Shown here: positions 30,895 to 32,636 of the stretch, piece by piece | How positions within the stretch are numbered: position 1 is the stretch's first letter | Layout: every line of letters begins with the position of its first letter | Source of the DNA: Verrucomicrobia subdivision 6 bacterium | GTDB lineage: Bacteria > Verrucomicrobiota > Verrucomicrobiia > Methylacidiphilales > Verrucolacustridaceae | Length of the DNA: 32,636 nt | Assembly (NCBI GenBank): GCA_945866245.1 | Contig: CAMBGW010000003.1 | Coordinates: 1-32,636 of the forward strand | Reading direction: 5' to 3' | The notes under the pieces: model-generated | Told to the model about the DNA's origin: nothing | What the model saw: the letters and a program-made list of their open reading frames with translations, nothing else | Database searches by the model: none | Position numbers and translations under genes: made by a program

Positions 30895-32636
30895 GTGAAA
30901 AAAGTAGCAAAAAGTAAGTCAATTAAGGCCCCCAAGTTGAGCGGTTCAAGGGGGAAAATTAAGGCGGCGGAGCCTTCGATCCCCTCTGAGGAGCCATCGG
31001 AGGCGGATTTAGCGGCGGCAGAGGTGGAGGCAAAAGAGGCCTTGAATGGTAATGGGGCGACTGGCACGGCAGAAAACCAAGGGCTTGGTATTTGGGCGCA
31101 AAGCCCTGAGAAACAAGAACGTTTGCGCGAGTTGATCAAGCTGGCGCGGGAGCAGGGGTATTTGACCTACGATGATTTGCACGAGGCTTTACCTGAAACG
31201 GTGACCAAGCCTGAGCAAGTGGAGGCCGTTCTCATCTTTTTAAGAAACTTCGAAATCGATGTTATCGAAGCCAGCGAAGTAGATCGGTATAAAAAACCTG
31301 CTCGGGAAGAGGATGGAAGTGAGGCGGTGGTCGCGGAAGAGAAGCCCGAAAAGCTGGATATTTTAGATGATCCAGTGCGAATGTATTTGCGCCAGATGGG
31401 GCAGGTGCCGCTTTTGACTAGGGAGCAAGAGGTAGAGATTTCCAAGCGAATCGAGGAGTCGGACATCGGCGCAGTGATTCATCTGCATAAATTCGGCTTC
31501 ATCGCGAAGGAGTATATTTCCCTTGGGGAAAAATTGCTAAATTCCCGCGAACGATTTGATCGTGTCATTCAGGACAAAAAGATCGAGGGTCGCGAAAAAT
31601 ACATGACCGCGTTAAAGACGCTGGTGAAGCAGTTGCACGGAGTGCATGAAAAATCTCACAAGGTCTATGCCCGAATGTTCGATGCGAAGTCGGCTCTCGC
31701 GAAAAGCCGAGTTCTAAAAGATTTAGGAAAGCAGCAGGAGGCAGCGGAAAAGCTTTTCATCAAATTCTTCTTTAAGCAAAAAGTTTTGGAGGAATTTATT
31801 GCGGTGGCGGATAACATTCATCGCCAACTGCAGGAAAAAACTGCGGAGCTGGAGTCGATTCATAAATCGAAATCGAGAAGTCGGCAGCAGGAGGGTCGGA
31901 AAAAGGCGCTGAAAGAGGAGATTGAGGAGATTGAGCACGGGGCCAGGCTCTCGCGGGACGAATTTTTTACCCATCACAGGGATCTGCGGGAGTGGGTGCG
32001 AAAGGCGATGCGAGCCAAGACAGAGATGGTGGAAGCCAATTTACGGTTAGTCATCTCGATCGCGAAAAAATACACCAACCGGGGGCTGTCGTTCTTGGAT
32101 CTGATTCAAGAGGGCAATATGGGTTTGATGAAAGCGGTGGAGAAGTTTGAGTATCGGCGGGGATATAAGTTTTCTACCTATGCGACATGGTGGATTCGGC
32201 AGGCGATTACCCGAAGCATTGCGGATCAGGCTCGGACGATTCGTATTCCCGTTCACATGATCGAAACGATCAACAAGCTGATGCGGGTGCAGAAGCAGTT
32301 GGTGCAGGAGTTTGGAAGGGAGCCGACCCCCGAGGAAGTTGCGGATGAAACCGGAATGCCGGTGGAGCGAGTTCGTGCGGTTTTGAAAATGGCTCAGCAG
32401 CCGATCTCCTTGCAGGCGCAGGTAGGAGATAGCGACGACACCACCTTCGGTGATTTTATTGAGGATAAGAGCGCGGAGAACCCGTCTGATATGACGGCGT
32501 ACTCCATGTTAAAAGAAAAGATTAAGGATGTGTTGGATAGTTTGACCGACCGGGAACGGGCGGTGCTAGAGCAGAGATTTGGGTTGGTCGACGGTTACTC
32601 AAGGACTCTGGAAGAGGTGGGGCGCCAGTTTAAGGT
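30895..32636 (+). CDS. rpoD: Primary sigma factor RpoD (sigma-70), cut by window end
   Basis: The frame begins with GTG 30895 and runs off the right edge after about 580 residues. A Lys/Ala-rich leader (1-70) precedes region 1.1 (RLRELIKLAREQGYLTYDDL). Region 1.2 is DDPVRMYLRQMGQVPLLTRE, followed by a charged nonconserved region of about 195 residues. Regions 2.1-2.4 are complete (NLRLVISIAKKYTNRGLSFL, DLIQEGNMGLMKAVEKF, YATWWIRQAITRSIADQ). Region 3 includes REPTPEEVADETGMP, and region 4.1 starts DSLTDRERAVLEQRFGL before the cut. It directs RNA polymerase to housekeeping promoters. An in-frame stop at 30865 excludes earlier starts, no ribosome binding site is visible and no ATG occurs before region 1.2, so GTG is favoured. 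Confidence 0.95.
   Translation, partial: MKKVAKSKSIKAPKLSGSRGKIKAAEPSIPSEEPSEADLAAAEVEAKEALNGNGATGTAENQGLGIWAQSPEKQERLRELIKLAREQGYLTYDDLHEALPETVTKPEQVEAVLIFLRNFEIDVIEASEVDRYKKPAREEDGSEAVVAEEKPEKLDILDDPVRMYLRQMGQVPLLTREQEVEISKRIEESDIGAVIHLHKFGFIAKEYISLGEKLLNSRERFDRVIQDKKIEGREKYMTALKTLVKQLHGVHEKSHKVYARMFDAKSALAKSRVLKDLGKQQEAAEKLFIKFFFKQKVLEEFIAVADNIHRQLQEKTAELESIHKSKSRSRQQEGRKKALKEEIEEIEHGARLSRDEFFTHHRDLREWVRKAMRAKTEMVEANLRLVISIAKKYTNRGLSFLDLIQEGNMGLMKAVEKFEYRRGYKFSTYATWWIRQAITRSIADQARTIRIPVHMIETINKLMRVQKQLVQEFGREPTPEEVADETGMPVERVRAVLKMAQQPISLQAQVGDSDDTTFGDFIEDKSAENPSDMTAYSMLKEKIKDVLDSLTDRERAVLEQRFGLVDGYSRTLEEVGRQFK

Noticed and set aside
1..32636. tRNA genes, CRISPR arrays, insertion sequences and attachment sites
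   Set aside because: Scanning by eye found no T-loop-type signatures outside coding frames, no regularly spaced repeats and no transposase or integrase.

Overview
The window reads as one stretch of a Gram-negative bacterial chromosome, densely packed with housekeeping genes and without transposons, prophage, tRNA or rRNA genes, or CRISPR arrays. Gene order, protein types (long periplasmic YidC, MreBCD with PBP2 and RodA, secreted DUF362 and TPR proteins, a DnaG with a degenerate zinc ribbon) and G-rich composition suggest a member of the PVC group, most likely Verrucomicrobiota. That placement is an inference from memory of protein families, not a computed result. No gene-free stretch exceeds 300 bases.

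Layout. At 1-1779 (minus) lie the first part of a trhO-like tRNA uridine hydroxylase gene and, upstream of it, a HEAT-repeat/RNA methyltransferase fusion. Divergent from these are cinA and recA (1985-4375), then an unrecognised membrane/coiled-coil gene (4440-5228). Type I dehydroquinase (aroD) and a stand-alone LON-domain protein follow on the minus strand (5236-6741), separated by an AT-rich gap.

From 6850 to 18627 runs a long, tightly coupled plus-strand array: mreB, mreC, mreD, mrdA (PBP2), rodA, RNase G/E, glnD and a GAF-GAF histidine kinase. Most junctions overlap by 1-4 bases. It joins cell elongation, RNA processing and nitrogen signalling in one probable operon. A secreted coiled-coil/TPR protein converges on it (18624-20345).

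An HNH nuclease and a class V aminotransferase (20441-22209) start the next plus-strand run. It continues with rpmH, rnpA, yidD, yidC, jag, an O-antigen-ligase-like/TPR protein and ndk (22258-27745). rpmH and rnpA overlap out of frame, and the yidD, yidC and jag starts overlap the preceding stops, as in the classical rpmH cluster but without dnaA or mnmE beside it. A secreted DUF362 protein (minus) is followed by divergent dnaG and a truncated rpoD, a partial macromolecular-synthesis unit lacking rpsU.

No clear, wholly new multi-gene system stands out. The strongest leads are the HEAT-methyltransferase fusion, the zinc-ligand-depleted primase, the rpmH/rnpA overlap with a long L34, the coupling of glnD and a sensor kinase to the elongasome genes, a 9-bp perfect inverted repeat in the divergent region at 20372-20406, and an unrecognised membrane/coiled-coil protein after recA.
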